A program made the translations under genes and the position numbers. 64,000 nucleotides of DNA from Clostridiales bacterium. GTDB taxonomy: Bacteria; Bacillota; Clostridia; Oscillospirales; Oscillospiraceae. The notes beneath the pieces were generated by a model, which was given only the letters and a program-made list of their open reading frames with translations, did not search any database and had not been told where the DNA came from. Positions within the stretch are counted from its first letter, which is position 1; every line of letters starts with the position of its first letter. The stretch spans positions 19,204-83,203 of the forward strand of contig SFLH01000009.1 in the NCBI GenBank assembly GCA_004554585.1. Reading direction: 5' to 3'. This document shows positions 15,778 through 23,178 of this stretch, in pieces.

Positions 15778-17031
15778 ATGGAAAATCAATTCTTTGTGGA
15801 TTCGGCCCATTTAAGCCCCGAGGCTCTGGCCCGCAAGCACCAGCTGGAGAACGACCCCGCCAGCCGGAAGGACCACATGGCCTACCTGCCCGGCATGGAG
15901 CGCATCCAGTCGGACGTGATGGAAAAGGTCCTGGCCCAGCGGCAGGCCTATGACCCTGGGGCCTACACCGCCCAGGATGTCCAGGCCGCCCTGGAGCACG
16001 AGACCTGCTCCGTGGAGGATTTCAAGGCCCTGCTCTCCCCGGCGGCGGAGCCCTTTCTGGAGCAAATGGCGCAAAAAGCCCAGCGGGAGACGCGGAAGCA
16101 CTTCGGCAACACGGTCTATCTCTTCACCCCCCTCTACATCGCCAACTACTGCGAGAATTATTGCGTCTACTGCGGCTTCAACTGCTACAACCACATCCGC
16201 CGGATGAAGCTCAACGCCCAGCAGATCGAGCGGGAAATGCAGGTGATTGCCGACTCCGGCATCGAGGAGATCCTCATGCTCACCGGGGAGAGCCGGTCCG
16301 CCAGCGGCGTGGAGTACATCGGTCAGGCCTGCAAGCTGGCCCGGAAGTATTTCCGCATGGTGGGGCTGGAGATCTACCCCGTCAACAGCGACGAGTACCG
16401 CTATCTCCGGGACTGCGGCGCCGACTATGTCACGGTCTTCCAGGAGACCTACGACACCGACCGCTACGAGCAGCTCCATCTCCTGGGCCACAAGCGGGTC
16501 TGGCCCTACCGCTTCGAGGCCCAGGAGCGGGCCCTTATGGGCGGCATGCGGGGGGTAGGTTTTTCCGCCCTGCTGGGCCTGGCGGACTTCCGCAAGGATG
16601 CTCTGGCCACCGGCCTGCACGTGTATTACCTCCAGCGGAAGTATCCCCACGGGGAGATGTCCCTGTCCTGCCCCCGCCTGCGGCCCATCGTCAACAACGG
16701 AAAGATCAATCCCCAGGACGTCCACGAGCGGCAGCTGTGCCAGATCCTGTGCGCTTACCGCCTCTTCCTCCCCTTCGCGGGCATCACCGTCTCCTCCCGG
16801 GAGAGCGCGGCCTTCCGCAACGGCATCGTAAAGATTGCCGCCACCAAGGTCTCCGCCGGCGTCTCCACGGGCATCGGGGACCACGAGAGCAAGTACACCG
16901 GTAAGGAGCGGGGCGCGGAGGAGGGCGACGAGCAGTTTGAGATCAGCGATGACCGCAGCTTTACCCAAATGTACCAGGACATCTCCGCAGAAGGCCTCCA
17001 GCCGGTGCTCAACGATTACCTCTACGTCTGA
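15778..17031 (+). CDS. thiH: 2-iminoacetate synthase ThiH (radical SAM tyrosine lyase)
   Basis: 417 residues. The radical-SAM cluster motif CxxxCxxC is Cys125, Cys129 and Cys132 (CENYCVYCGF). It cleaves tyrosine to p-cresol and dehydroglycine, the glycine-derived unit used by ThiG. GGGAGGGAG precedes ATG 15778. It is about 40 residues longer at the N-terminus than the enterobacterial protein; a shorter start at the MAYLPGME methionine is possible but lacks a ribosome-binding site. The product is ThiH-like rather than HydG-like by context: it closes the thiS-thiF-thiG cluster. No thiE or thiC nearby. Confidence 0.93.
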   Translation: MENQFFVDSAHLSPEALARKHQLENDPASRKDHMAYLPGMERIQSDVMEKVLAQRQAYDPGAYTAQDVQAALEHETCSVEDFKALLSPAAEPFLEQMAQKAQRETRKHFGNTVYLFTPLYIANYCENYCVYCGFNCYNHIRRMKLNAQQIEREMQVIADSGIEEILMLTGESRSASGVEYIGQACKLARKYFRMVGLEIYPVNSDEYRYLRDCGADYVTVFQETYDTDRYEQLHLLGHKRVWPYRFEAQERALMGGMRGVGFSALLGLADFRKDALATGLHVYYLQRKYPHGEMSLSCPRLRPIVNNGKINPQDVHERQLCQILCAYRLFLPFAGITVSSRESAAFRNGIVKIAATKVSAGVSTGIGDHESKYTGKERGAEEGDEQFEISDDRSFTQMYQDISAEGLQPVLNDYLYV

Positions 17032-17082
17032 CGGCGAAGAACCTGGACAGGCCAGGAGCCTGGAAACGACACCGTGAGAGGA

Positions 17083-17123
17083 CCCCTCGGGCAAACGAGA
17101 TTTTGTTTGCCGAGGGGCCCTTT
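17083..17123 (+). terminator. Intrinsic terminator of the thi operon
   Basis: CCCCTCGGGCAAAC pairs with GTTTGCCGAGGGG (one bulge) around an 8-base loop, then CCCTTT. Confidence 0.75.
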
Positions 17124-17125
17124 CG

Positions 17126-17154
17126 TTGTCAGAGGGCGCTGTTTGTGGTAGGAT
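17126..17154 (+). promoter_or_regulatory. Promoter of the DUF2200 gene
   Basis: TTGTCA (17126-17131), 17 bp, TAGGAT (17149-17154), about 28 bases before the start codon. Confidence 0.6.
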
Positions 17155-17182
17155 GGGGGCATCAACCCAGGAGGTGATGTCC

Positions 17183-17536
17183 ATGCCCCGTGCCGATGTG
17201 ACCCAGATGCCCTTTGCCAAGCTATACCCCCTGCTGGTCAGCAAGGCCGAAAAGAAGGGCCGCACCCGCCAAGAGGTGGACCAAGTGACCGCCTGGCTCA
17301 CCGGCTACACCCCGGCGGACCTGGCTAGGCTGGCCCAGTCAGACACCAGCTATGGGGACTTCTTCCGCCATGCTCCCGCCATGAACCCCAACCGCGCGTT
17401 CATCACCGGCAAGGTGTGCGGGGTCCGGGTGGAGGAGATCCAGGACCCCCTGATGCACCAGATTCGCTGCCTGGATAAACTGGTGGACGAGCTGGCCAAA
17501 GGAAAGTCCATGGAGAAGATTCTGCGCAAACCGTGA
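17183..17536 (+). CDS. DUF2200-family protein
   Basis: 117 residues, compact and soluble. Motifs that mark the family are FAKLYPLLVSKAEKKGRT, TAWLTGY, YGDFFRHAPAMNPNR and the GVRVEEIQDPLMHQIRCLDKLVDELAKG helix. AGGAGG lies 8 bases before ATG 17183. Function unknown; the repeated aromatic/His positions suggest a ligand pocket but none is established. Single gene with its own promoter. Confidence 0.8.
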   Translation: MPRADVTQMPFAKLYPLLVSKAEKKGRTRQEVDQVTAWLTGYTPADLARLAQSDTSYGDFFRHAPAMNPNRAFITGKVCGVRVEEIQDPLMHQIRCLDKLVDELAKGKSMEKILRKP

Positions 17537-17561
17537 CCGCCACCAAGGGCGGTCCCCCAAA

Positions 17562-17617
17562 AAGCAAACCCGGCCCGGGACCTCTGTGCAAACAGAGGTC
17601 CCGGGCCGGGTTTGCTT
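17562..17617. terminator. 26-bp perfect hairpin with GCAA tetraloop
   Basis: Bases 17562-17587 and 17592-17617 are exact reverse complements around GCAA, a GNRA tetraloop. A smaller GACCGCC/GGGCGGTC hairpin precedes it at about 17535-17554. It sits between convergent genes and probably terminates both strands, though T tracts are weak. Unusually long and perfect for a terminator. Confidence 0.6.
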
Positions 17618-17710
17618 CTGTAAGGCATTTGTGCCCTCGGGTGTGGGGAAAAAGGGGGGAGCCTGAGCTGTCCCAGGTGGCAGGGCTGCCAAAGGTCCAG
17701 CCCAGCTCCG

Positions 17711-18169
17711 TCACGGCGCCTGGTGGGGGAGGGAGAGTTTCTCCACCTGGATGCGTCCCTCTGTAACCTGCGCCATCATCATGGTGATCTCCTGGTGAAA
17801 GCGCCGGGGACCGCAGGAGCCGGGATTGAGCCAGAGGACACTCTCCCGCTCCTGCTGGAAATATTTGTGGGAGTGGCCGAAGACCACCACGTCTACGTGA
17901 GAGAGGTCCGCAGGGACCTCTTTCTTGTTGTGGACCAGGTAAAAGGTCACGCCCTCCAGGGTGACGGTGAGGTCGTGGGGGATGTCCTCCGCCCACCCTC
18001 TGTCGTTGTTGCCCCGGACGACGTACAGGGGGGCATACTGCCGCAGTTGGTGGACGATGGATGGCTTGTTGATGTCGCCGGCGTGGAGAATGGCGTCGGC
18101 GGTTTTCAGCTGCGCGATCACCGCCGGCCGCAGCAGGCCGTGGGTGTCGGAGAGAATGGCAAGTCGCAT
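17711..18169 (-). CDS. YfcE/MJ0936-type metallophosphodiesterase
   Basis: 152 residues. Calcineurin-like motifs: LAILSDTHG (metal Asp/His), HAGDI, VRGNNDR, LVHNKKE in place of the usual GHG, and GHSHKYFQQERESVLWLNPGSCGPRR. The family hydrolyses phosphodiesters with a di-metal centre; natural substrates are mostly unknown. Last gene of the 20.6-17.7 kb minus-strand run, 44 bases after the SDR gene. A second member of the family is at 35826-36371. Confidence 0.85.
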   Translation of the reverse strand: MRLAILSDTHGLLRPAVIAQLKTADAILHAGDINKPSIVHQLRQYAPLYVVRGNNDRGWAEDIPHDLTVTLEGVTFYLVHNKKEVPADLSHVDVVVFGHSHKYFQQERESVLWLNPGSCGPRRFHQEITMMMAQVTEGRIQVEKLSLPHQAP

Positions 18170-18213
18170 AGGGTGTCCTCCTGTTGTTGTTCCGATATCA
18201 CAGACGGCGGGAG

Positions 18214-18930
18214 TCAGCCCTCCGGGCCGCCTGCCAGGGTCCAGCCGAAGTCGTTGTGGTAGATCATTTGGCGGGTCATGCCCCCGTCGATGCAGATGTT
18301 CTCGCCGGTAATGAACCCGGCTTTGTCCGAGCAGAGGTAGAGGACCATGTGGGCGATGTCCAGGGGATGGCCCACCCGGCCGGCGGGGTGCTGGACGGCG
18401 TCCGGCCCCTGGTAGACGGTGTAGTCGGTGTCGATCCAGCCGGGGGAGATGGCGTTGACCCGCACCTTCCCGGCCAGGCTCACCGCCAGGGCGTGGGTCA
18501 GGGCGGCGATGCCGCCCTTGGCCGCGGTGTAGCTCTCGGTCTGGGGCTGGCTCATCCGGTCCCGGGAGGAGGAGATATTCACGATGGCCGCACCGGGGGC
18601 AAAGTGGGGGGCGAAGAGCTTGGCCAAGTAGAAGGGGGCGGTGACCCCCACCCGCAGGGCGTAGTTTAAGTCCTCATAGGAGCAGGTGTCGATGCCCTTG
18701 CTGAGGGGCAGGGCGTTGTTGATGAGGTAGTCCACGCGGCCGCAGTCGGCCAGGACCTTGCGGGCGAAGTCCTCCAAAACGGCCTGGTCGGCCAGGTCGC
18801 CCACGTAGTAGTCGTTGGGCAACAGGTCAATGGTGCACACCCGGACCCCCGCCTTGCGGAATTCCTCCACGATGGCCTTGCCGATGCCCTTGGCCCCGCC
18901 GGTGACCACGGCAACTTTCTGGTTCTGCAT
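18214..18930 (-). CDS. Short-chain dehydrogenase/reductase
   Basis: 238 residues. Classical SDR features: cofactor motif TGGAKGIGKA, NNA in LINNALPLS, Ser in NISSSRDR, YTAAK catalytic Tyr/Lys, and SPGWIDTDY. The C-terminal tail (about 220-238) is longer than usual and Gly-rich. Substrate not predictable. Located 12 bases after the TIGR04076-like gene in the same minus-strand run. Confidence 0.88.
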   Translation of the reverse strand: MQNQKVAVVTGGAKGIGKAIVEEFRKAGVRVCTIDLLPNDYYVGDLADQAVLEDFARKVLADCGRVDYLINNALPLSKGIDTCSYEDLNYALRVGVTAPFYLAKLFAPHFAPGAAIVNISSSRDRMSQPQTESYTAAKGGIAALTHALAVSLAGKVRVNAISPGWIDTDYTVYQGPDAVQHPAGRVGHPLDIAHMVLYLCSDKAGFITGENICIDGGMTRQMIYHNDFGWTLAGGPEG

Positions 18931-18942
18931 GACGGCACCTCC

Positions 18943-19257
18943 TTAATCTGCGTCCTCGTCCAGGGCTTCCACCAGGAAGGTCACCGGACGAAACCCGTCG
19001 TTGCAGGAGAGCATGGCGGACTTGGGATTCTTCATCCAGCCGTCGTAGAAATTCTCCCCTCCGTGGCTCAGGGCCAGCACAAAGGGGGAGAGGGTGTCCC
19101 AGGCGCTTTGACAAAACCCTGCGGGTCTTTCCCAGCCATTGGCCAGGAAGACCTGCCCCACCTGCATGTCACAGGCGTGGGAGATGGGGTTTTCGTACTG
19201 GGCCATCAGGTCCTCGTAGCGGGTGATACGCATGACGGTGATTTTGCATTTTTTCAT
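18943..19257 (-). CDS. TIGR04076-family protein
   Basis: 104 residues with the family signature: KCKITVMRI at the N-terminus, a central FCQSAWDTLSPFVLALSHGG, and CNDGFRPVTFLVE near the end. Three cysteines are spread through the fold. Function unknown. The start overlaps the stop of the deformylase-like gene (ATGA), so it is translated with it. Confidence 0.75.
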   Translation of the reverse strand: MKKCKITVMRITRYEDLMAQYENPISHACDMQVGQVFLANGWERPAGFCQSAWDTLSPFVLALSHGGENFYDGWMKNPKSAMLSCNDGFRPVTFLVEALDEDAD

Positions 19258-19664
19258 ATGATGATGCCCTCGCAGTGATCGATCTCGTGCTGGATGATCT
19301 GGGCCGTCCAGCCGGTGAAGGTTTTCAGCCGCTGCTGGAACTTCTCGTTCTGCCAGCGCACCTTGATGGACTTCCAGCGCTTGGCCGGGCGGGTGCCGGT
19401 GAGGGAGAGGCAGCCCTCCTGGGCGGTGTAGGGCCCGGAGTGCTTGATGATCTCGGGGTTGAACATGGCCAGGTAGGTGCCCTCGTTGTCAAAGGCGATG
19501 ATGCGCTTGTTCACCCCGATCATGTTGGCGGCCATGCCCACGCAGCGGTCCTTGTGGTGGGCCAGGGTCTCCAGCAGGTCGGCGGCCACGGACAGATCGT
19601 CCGGGGTGGCGGGCTCGGCCTTCTGGGCCAGAAAGGCTTCGTCTTTGCAGATTTCACGAATCAT
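19254..19664 (-). CDS. Peptide deformylase-like protein with altered motif 1
   Basis: 136 residues. Metal ligands of peptide deformylase are intact: Cys85 in EGCLSL, His126 and His130 in QHEIDH, with catalytic Glu127. Motif 1, normally GxGxAAxQ, reads VGMAANMIG, so the oxyanion-stabilising Gln is Met48. This subfamily recurs in gut Bacillota; whether it deformylates nascent peptides is unclear. Start at 19664 is set by AAAAGGAGAG 6 bases upstream. Coupled to the TIGR04076-like gene. Confidence 0.8.
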   Translation of the reverse strand: MIREICKDEAFLAQKAEPATPDDLSVAADLLETLAHHKDRCVGMAANMIGVNKRIIAFDNEGTYLAMFNPEIIKHSGPYTAQEGCLSLTGTRPAKRWKSIKVRWQNEKFQQRLKTFTGWTAQIIQHEIDHCEGIII

Positions 19665-19694
19665 GGTGGTCTCTCCTTTTTGCACTTTTCCGGC

Positions 19695-20078
19695 TCAGGG
19701 TTCCGTCCCGTAGGGCCAGGTGTTGATGCCGCCGAATTCGTAGACATGGGAATAGCCCAGGGCGGCCAGGGCTGCGGCGGCGGTCTTGCTGCGGTTTCCG
19801 CTGCGGCAGTAGACCAGAACCACGGTGTCCTTTTCCGGGATGACCGCGGCGGCGGTGTCCTCCTCGATGGTGCCCACAGGCAGCAGGAGCGCGCCGGGGA
19901 TGTGGCCGCTGTCGTACTCGGCCTGCTCCCGGACGTCCAGCACAAGGACCTGCTGGGTGTCCATCATTTCCTTGGCCCGTTCCTGACTGATCTGCTGGTA
20001 GGCGCTGTCGGCGGGGGCCTGCCCGCATCCAGACAGCACCAGCAGAAAAGCCAGCAGCAGGGGCAGCATAGTTTTCAT
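19695..20078 (-). CDS. Rhodanese-domain lipoprotein
   Basis: 127 residues. N-terminal lipobox LVLSGC (Cys18), then one rhodanese domain with VLDVREQAEYDSGHIPGA and the active-site loop CRSGNRS (Cys91). Expected to be lipid-anchored outside the membrane and to carry a persulfide or act in thiol redox. The start ATG overlaps the SGNH hydrolase stop (ATGA). Confidence 0.85.
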   Translation of the reverse strand: MKTMLPLLLAFLLVLSGCGQAPADSAYQQISQERAKEMMDTQQVLVLDVREQAEYDSGHIPGALLLPVGTIEEDTAAAVIPEKDTVVLVYCRSGNRSKTAAAALAALGYSHVYEFGGINTWPYGTEP

Positions 20079-20608
20079 TTCAGCACCTCCAATAGTCCAG
20101 CGGCAAAGGCGCGGTGCCCCTGCTCGGTGAAATGGACCCCGTCGTAGGCCAGGCAGACGTGCCACCGCCCAGCGTCGGCAAAGGGGATGCCCAGCCGCTC
20201 GGCCAGGTCCCTGCAGCAGCGGGCAAAGGCGTGGGAGGCGTCGATCAGCCGCTGGTCCTGCACCCATTCCCCCGGGGCCATGGGGGGCGGCGCGATGAGC
20301 AGGATCTGCTCTGGGGACAGGGGAAAGCCGGAGAGCAGATGTTCCAGCCGGGCTGCGGCTTCTTCCGGGCTACGGCCCAGGAGTAGGTCGTTGCCCCCCA
20401 GCATGAGGATGAGCCGATCGGTGCCCGCCGGCAGGGCGGGTGCCGCCGGGGGGATCTCCTGGCCGGGCTCTCCCCAGTTGCGGACCGTCCAGCCGGTTTC
20501 GGCGGCCAGAATGTCCACCCAGCGGCTGTCCGCGTCATAGCGGCCCCCCAGCCAGGAGCGGGGGTCGTAGCCGTAGGTGTTGGAATCGCCGTAGCAGATG
20601 ACATTCAT
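20075..20608 (-). CDS. SGNH/GDSL-family esterase
   Basis: 177 residues. Block I CYGDSNTYGYDP gives the nucleophilic Ser, the GNDL motif is block III, and DGVHFTEQGHRAFA carries the catalytic Asp/His. No signal peptide, so cytoplasmic. Start 20608 follows GGGGGAG; an in-frame ATG 24 bases upstream lacks spacing. First gene of the 20.6-17.7 kb run, downstream of the promoter at 20761-20789. Likely an acyl or acetyl esterase. Confidence 0.85.
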   Translation of the reverse strand: MNVICYGDSNTYGYDPRSWLGGRYDADSRWVDILAAETGWTVRNWGEPGQEIPPAAPALPAGTDRLILMLGGNDLLLGRSPEEAAARLEHLLSGFPLSPEQILLIAPPPMAPGEWVQDQRLIDASHAFARCCRDLAERLGIPFADAGRWHVCLAYDGVHFTEQGHRAFAAGLLEVLK

Positions 20609-20760
20609 GTTATCTCCCCCCAAAAAGACCATGGTCGCGCGGAAAGTTTCCCTCTGGGGGAAAGACCGGCACGGTTTTCTTTTCCAGTCTGCGCAAAGGC
20701 GTTTGCCGAGAGAATTTTGCGCCCGTGGGCAGTTCTTCTGCGGCCTGCGCAGGTAAGAAA

Positions 20761-20789
20761 ATTATACCGTGAAAGCGGCAAAAGGACAA
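20761..20789 (-). promoter_or_regulatory. Promoter of the SGNH-rhodanese-deformylase run
   Basis: On the minus strand TTGTCC (20789-20784), 17 bp, TATAAT (20766-20761). The -35 lies inside the left arm of the hairpin at 20778-20825. Confidence 0.65.
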
Positions 20790-20830
20790 GGGCAGAGGGG
20801 TCCCTTTCTGCTCTTGTCCTTTTGCTTTTT
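20778..20830 (+). terminator. Strong plus-strand hairpin with T tract in the 20.6-21.0 kb gap
   Basis: A 19-bp stem (20778-20796 with 20807-20825, one G-T pair) is followed by TTTTTT. No plus-strand gene is seen just upstream, so it may insulate merR from antisense or leader transcription. The same 393-base gap also holds a 10-bp inverted repeat, CGCGAAAATC (20908-20917) and GATTTTCGCG (20939-20948). Confidence 0.55.
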
Positions 20831-20956
20831 TGCCCATGGAACGCCAGCACCCCCCATTTCCATGGGTTCCGTGCCCGCGGTTCTTGCCGCTCGGGCATTC
20901 CTCACCCCGCGAAAATCGCAGCCCCTGTTGTGGGATGGGATTTTCGCGAAAAGTCC

Positions 20957-20986
20957 TTGACTGCACGCGGCGTGCAGTTTTACGGT
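20957..20986 (+). promoter_or_regulatory. merR promoter with central palindrome
   Basis: TTGACT (20957-20962) is followed by the perfect palindrome CTGCACGC-G-GCGTGCAG (20961-20977) and a weak -10 near 20981. A palindrome in an over-long -35/-10 spacer is the classical arrangement for MerR-type regulators, so autoregulation is likely. Confidence 0.5.
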
Positions 20987-21001
20987 GAGGAGGAAATGAA
21001 G

Positions 21002-21328
21002 ATGCAACAGACGCTGCGCCAAGTGTGCGCCGAACTAAACGTCTCCCGGCGAGCCGTGCAGGGCTATGAGAAAGCGGGGCTGGTGGCCCCTTCCGGGAGA
21101 AACAAATACGGCCATCTGCTCTATGGTGAGCCGGAGCGGGAGCGCATTCGGCTGATCCGGTTTTATCAGCAGCTGGGATTTCAGCGCAAGGAGATCAAAC
21201 ACATCCTGGACGCGCCCGACCCCATCAAAAAGGCGGCCCTCCAGGCCAAGGTAGCCAAGCTGGAGGCGGAACACACCCGCCTGCGGGAACTGATCCAACA
21301 GGCAAAAGAGTACATCGCCGCGCTGTAA
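21002..21328 (+). CDS. MerR-family transcriptional regulator
   Basis: 108 residues. An N-terminal winged helix-turn-helix (LRQVCAELNVSRRAVQGYEKAGLVAPS), the family's LIRFYQQLGFQRKEIKHIL helix and a C-terminal coiled coil (about 78-105). No effector-binding domain, so a minimal MerR. ATG 21002 is 8 bases after AGGAGG; an in-frame ATG 6 bases earlier is too close to it. The lipoprotein gene follows by 61 bases and is the likely target or operon partner. Confidence 0.85.
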   Translation: MQQTLRQVCAELNVSRRAVQGYEKAGLVAPSGRNKYGHLLYGEPERERIRLIRFYQQLGFQRKEIKHILDAPDPIKKAALQAKVAKLEAEHTRLRELIQQAKEYIAAL

Positions 21329-21389
21329 TGGTCGACGGACTTTTGCGAAATCGCATCCCATCCAGAAACAGAAAAAGGAGGACCCACCA

Positions 21390-22778
21390 ATGAAAAGAAA
21401 ATTCCTGCCCCTGCTGCTTGCCATCGCCCTTTTCGCCGGGACCTTGGCCGGCTGCAGCGCCCCTGGGGGAGAACCGTCCCCAGGCGACAGCACCCAAGCT
21501 GAGGACCCGGCGGCACAGACGGAGGGACAGCTGGGCCAGTTCCGCACGGACGCCACCCTTGCCGAGACGGTGCTGGTGGACGAGGGGGGCGTGAAGATCA
21601 CCGCCACCGGCTTGACCTACACGGCCTATTCTGTCGATGTAGCGCTCACCATCGAAAACAACAGCGGCAAGGACCTGTCCTTTGTCAGCGGCTCTTTGGG
21701 GTACAGCTGCAACTCCATCAATGGATACATGGTGAACGACGGTTATCTCAACTGCGACGTGGCCAATGGGAAAAAGGCCAACGACACCATAAGCTTCTAT
21801 GTGGATGCCCTGATGCTTTACGGCATCGACGAGATCGCGGACCTGGAGATCGGCTTCAGCATGACGGACGATGGGTACAACACCACCTACTCCGGCCCCC
21901 GGCAGCTGAAAACCTCTGCCTTTGATACCCACGACTACAGCACCGACCCCTATCAGGAGACCATCACCAGCCGGGCGGCCATGCGCGCCTACGGGTATGA
22001 GATCGCGCATTTCACCCAGGATGCCCTCTACGAGCAAAAGGGCGTGAAGCTCCTTTCCAGCGGGGTGATGACCAACCAGGACGGCGCGGACGCCCTTCTG
22101 CTGGAAGTGGAGAACACCACGGACAGCATGGTGTATGTGACCACCGCGGACATCGCTCTCAACGGCCTGGTGGTGCGCAGCGGCAGCTGGTCCAGCGACG
22201 CCGTCAACCCTGGCAAGCGCTGCATCGTGAAGGTAGAGCTCTCATCCGTCCTCGACCCCGCCTGGTGGGAGGTGTACGGCATCACCGACATTGGCGCGGT
22301 GTCCCTTTCCCTGGCCCAGCGCAGCCAGGACAGGGCTGAACTGGCAGCGGGGGTCCCTGTGGAAGTGGTTATCCCCGGCGTAAACGCCTCTTTTGATGGG
22401 GAGGGAACTGAGGTGTACAACAACAACGGCCTGCGGATTGTGTCAAAAACCGTGCGGAAGGACGCCTCGGACTACAGCGACGATCTGTACGTCCTTCTGC
22501 TGGCGGAAAACAACAGCGGCAGAACCCTTGCCATCGACGACGCGTACGATTCCCTCTCGGTGAACGGCTATATGACTGAATACGCCTTCGACAAGCAGGA
22601 ACTGGCCGATGGAAAGTCCGCGGTCCTGGCAATCAAACTGTGGGGGTCTTCCCTGCAGGCAAACCAGGTTGCTTCGCCGTCGGACGTCCAGGAGGTGGAG
22701 GTGGGTCTGGAAATCCTAGGGGGCAGCGCTTCCCTGGATCAGCCCACCCTGACCCTCCAGTTTGACCAGCAGGACTGA
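21390..22778 (+). CDS. Lipoprotein with three tandem Ig-like repeats
   Basis: 462 residues. Lipobox LAGCSAP (Cys at about 23), an acidic/Pro linker, then three units of roughly 110-130 residues starting at about 70 (GVKITATGL), 212 (GVKLLSSGV) and 346 (GLRIVSKTV). Each unit has a beta-rich E-N-N/T-(S/T) core (ALTIENNSGKDL, LEVENTTDSMV, LLAENNSGRTL) and a late GLEI/GFSM/SLSL strand. Likely a surface protein exposed on the membrane; function unknown. AAAGGAGG precedes the ATG. Confidence 0.75.
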   Translation: MKRKFLPLLLAIALFAGTLAGCSAPGGEPSPGDSTQAEDPAAQTEGQLGQFRTDATLAETVLVDEGGVKITATGLTYTAYSVDVALTIENNSGKDLSFVSGSLGYSCNSINGYMVNDGYLNCDVANGKKANDTISFYVDALMLYGIDEIADLEIGFSMTDDGYNTTYSGPRQLKTSAFDTHDYSTDPYQETITSRAAMRAYGYEIAHFTQDALYEQKGVKLLSSGVMTNQDGADALLLEVENTTDSMVYVTTADIALNGLVVRSGSWSSDAVNPGKRCIVKVELSSVLDPAWWEVYGITDIGAVSLSLAQRSQDRAELAAGVPVEVVIPGVNASFDGEGTEVYNNNGLRIVSKTVRKDASDYSDDLYVLLLAENNSGRTLAIDDAYDSLSVNGYMTEYAFDKQELADGKSAVLAIKLWGSSLQANQVASPSDVQEVEVGLEILGGSASLDQPTLTLQFDQQD

Positions 22779-22825
22779 CAGGGAACGGGCAATGGCCCAG
22801 CCCGCAGCATTGCATCAGAAAACAC

Positions 22826-22857
22826 AGAAGCCCCCGCCTAAACAGGCGGGGGCTTCT
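22826..22857. terminator. Intrinsic terminator
   Basis: AGAAGCCCCCGCCT pairs with AGGCGGGGGCTTCT around AAAC. It ends the lipoprotein transcript and marks the left border of the AT-rich island. Confidence 0.8.
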
Positions 22858-22894
22858 GCTACAAGTGGGCGGAGTATCATGAAAGGATCTGTGA

Positions 22895-23059
22895 AAACCC
22901 AATCATATCCATGGTTTGCAAGCAGCAAGTAAGGCTTTCATCGAAATCAAAAAGGAAGTACTGCCTGAAATGAACCTGAGTGATATTTTGTGTAGAAACG
23001 CAACCGAATGCTCTATTGAAACTTACAAGGATAACATCCGTTCTATCTTACGACTGTGA
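22895..23059 (+). pseudogene. C-terminal gene remnant, family not recognised
   Basis: A 54-codon open frame with no start codon ends at TGA 23057-23059. It reads like a real protein tail (AFIEIKKEVLPEMNLSDIL ... ETYKDNIRSILRL) and is much richer in A/T than the flanking genes. It sits directly upstream of the ABC transporter in the 22779-23178 gap. Probably what is left of a gene that came in with the transporter. Parent family unknown. Confidence 0.45.
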
Positions 23060-23102
23060 GAAATTAATTAAAAGTTTATCATTTCTTAATCAGGAATAAA
23101 GG

Positions 23103-23138
23103 TTGACAGGTTATATTAAAATAACGAAATATCTGTCA
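23103..23138 (+). promoter_or_regulatory. Promoter/operator region of the ABC transporter
   Basis: TTGACA at 23103-23108 with a poor -10 (AAATAT near 23127). TGACAG (23105-23110) and CTGTCA (23133-23138) form an inverted repeat that spans the promoter, suggesting control by an unlinked regulator. Confidence 0.4.
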
Positions 23139-23178
23139 CTTTGTCCCCTCCAAAAAATATAGAAAAGGTAGAGATGAT

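Noticed and set aside
20609..21001. Short plus-strand protein genes in the gap before merR
   Set aside because: Open frames exist but run through the terminator hairpin and lack ribosome-binding sites.
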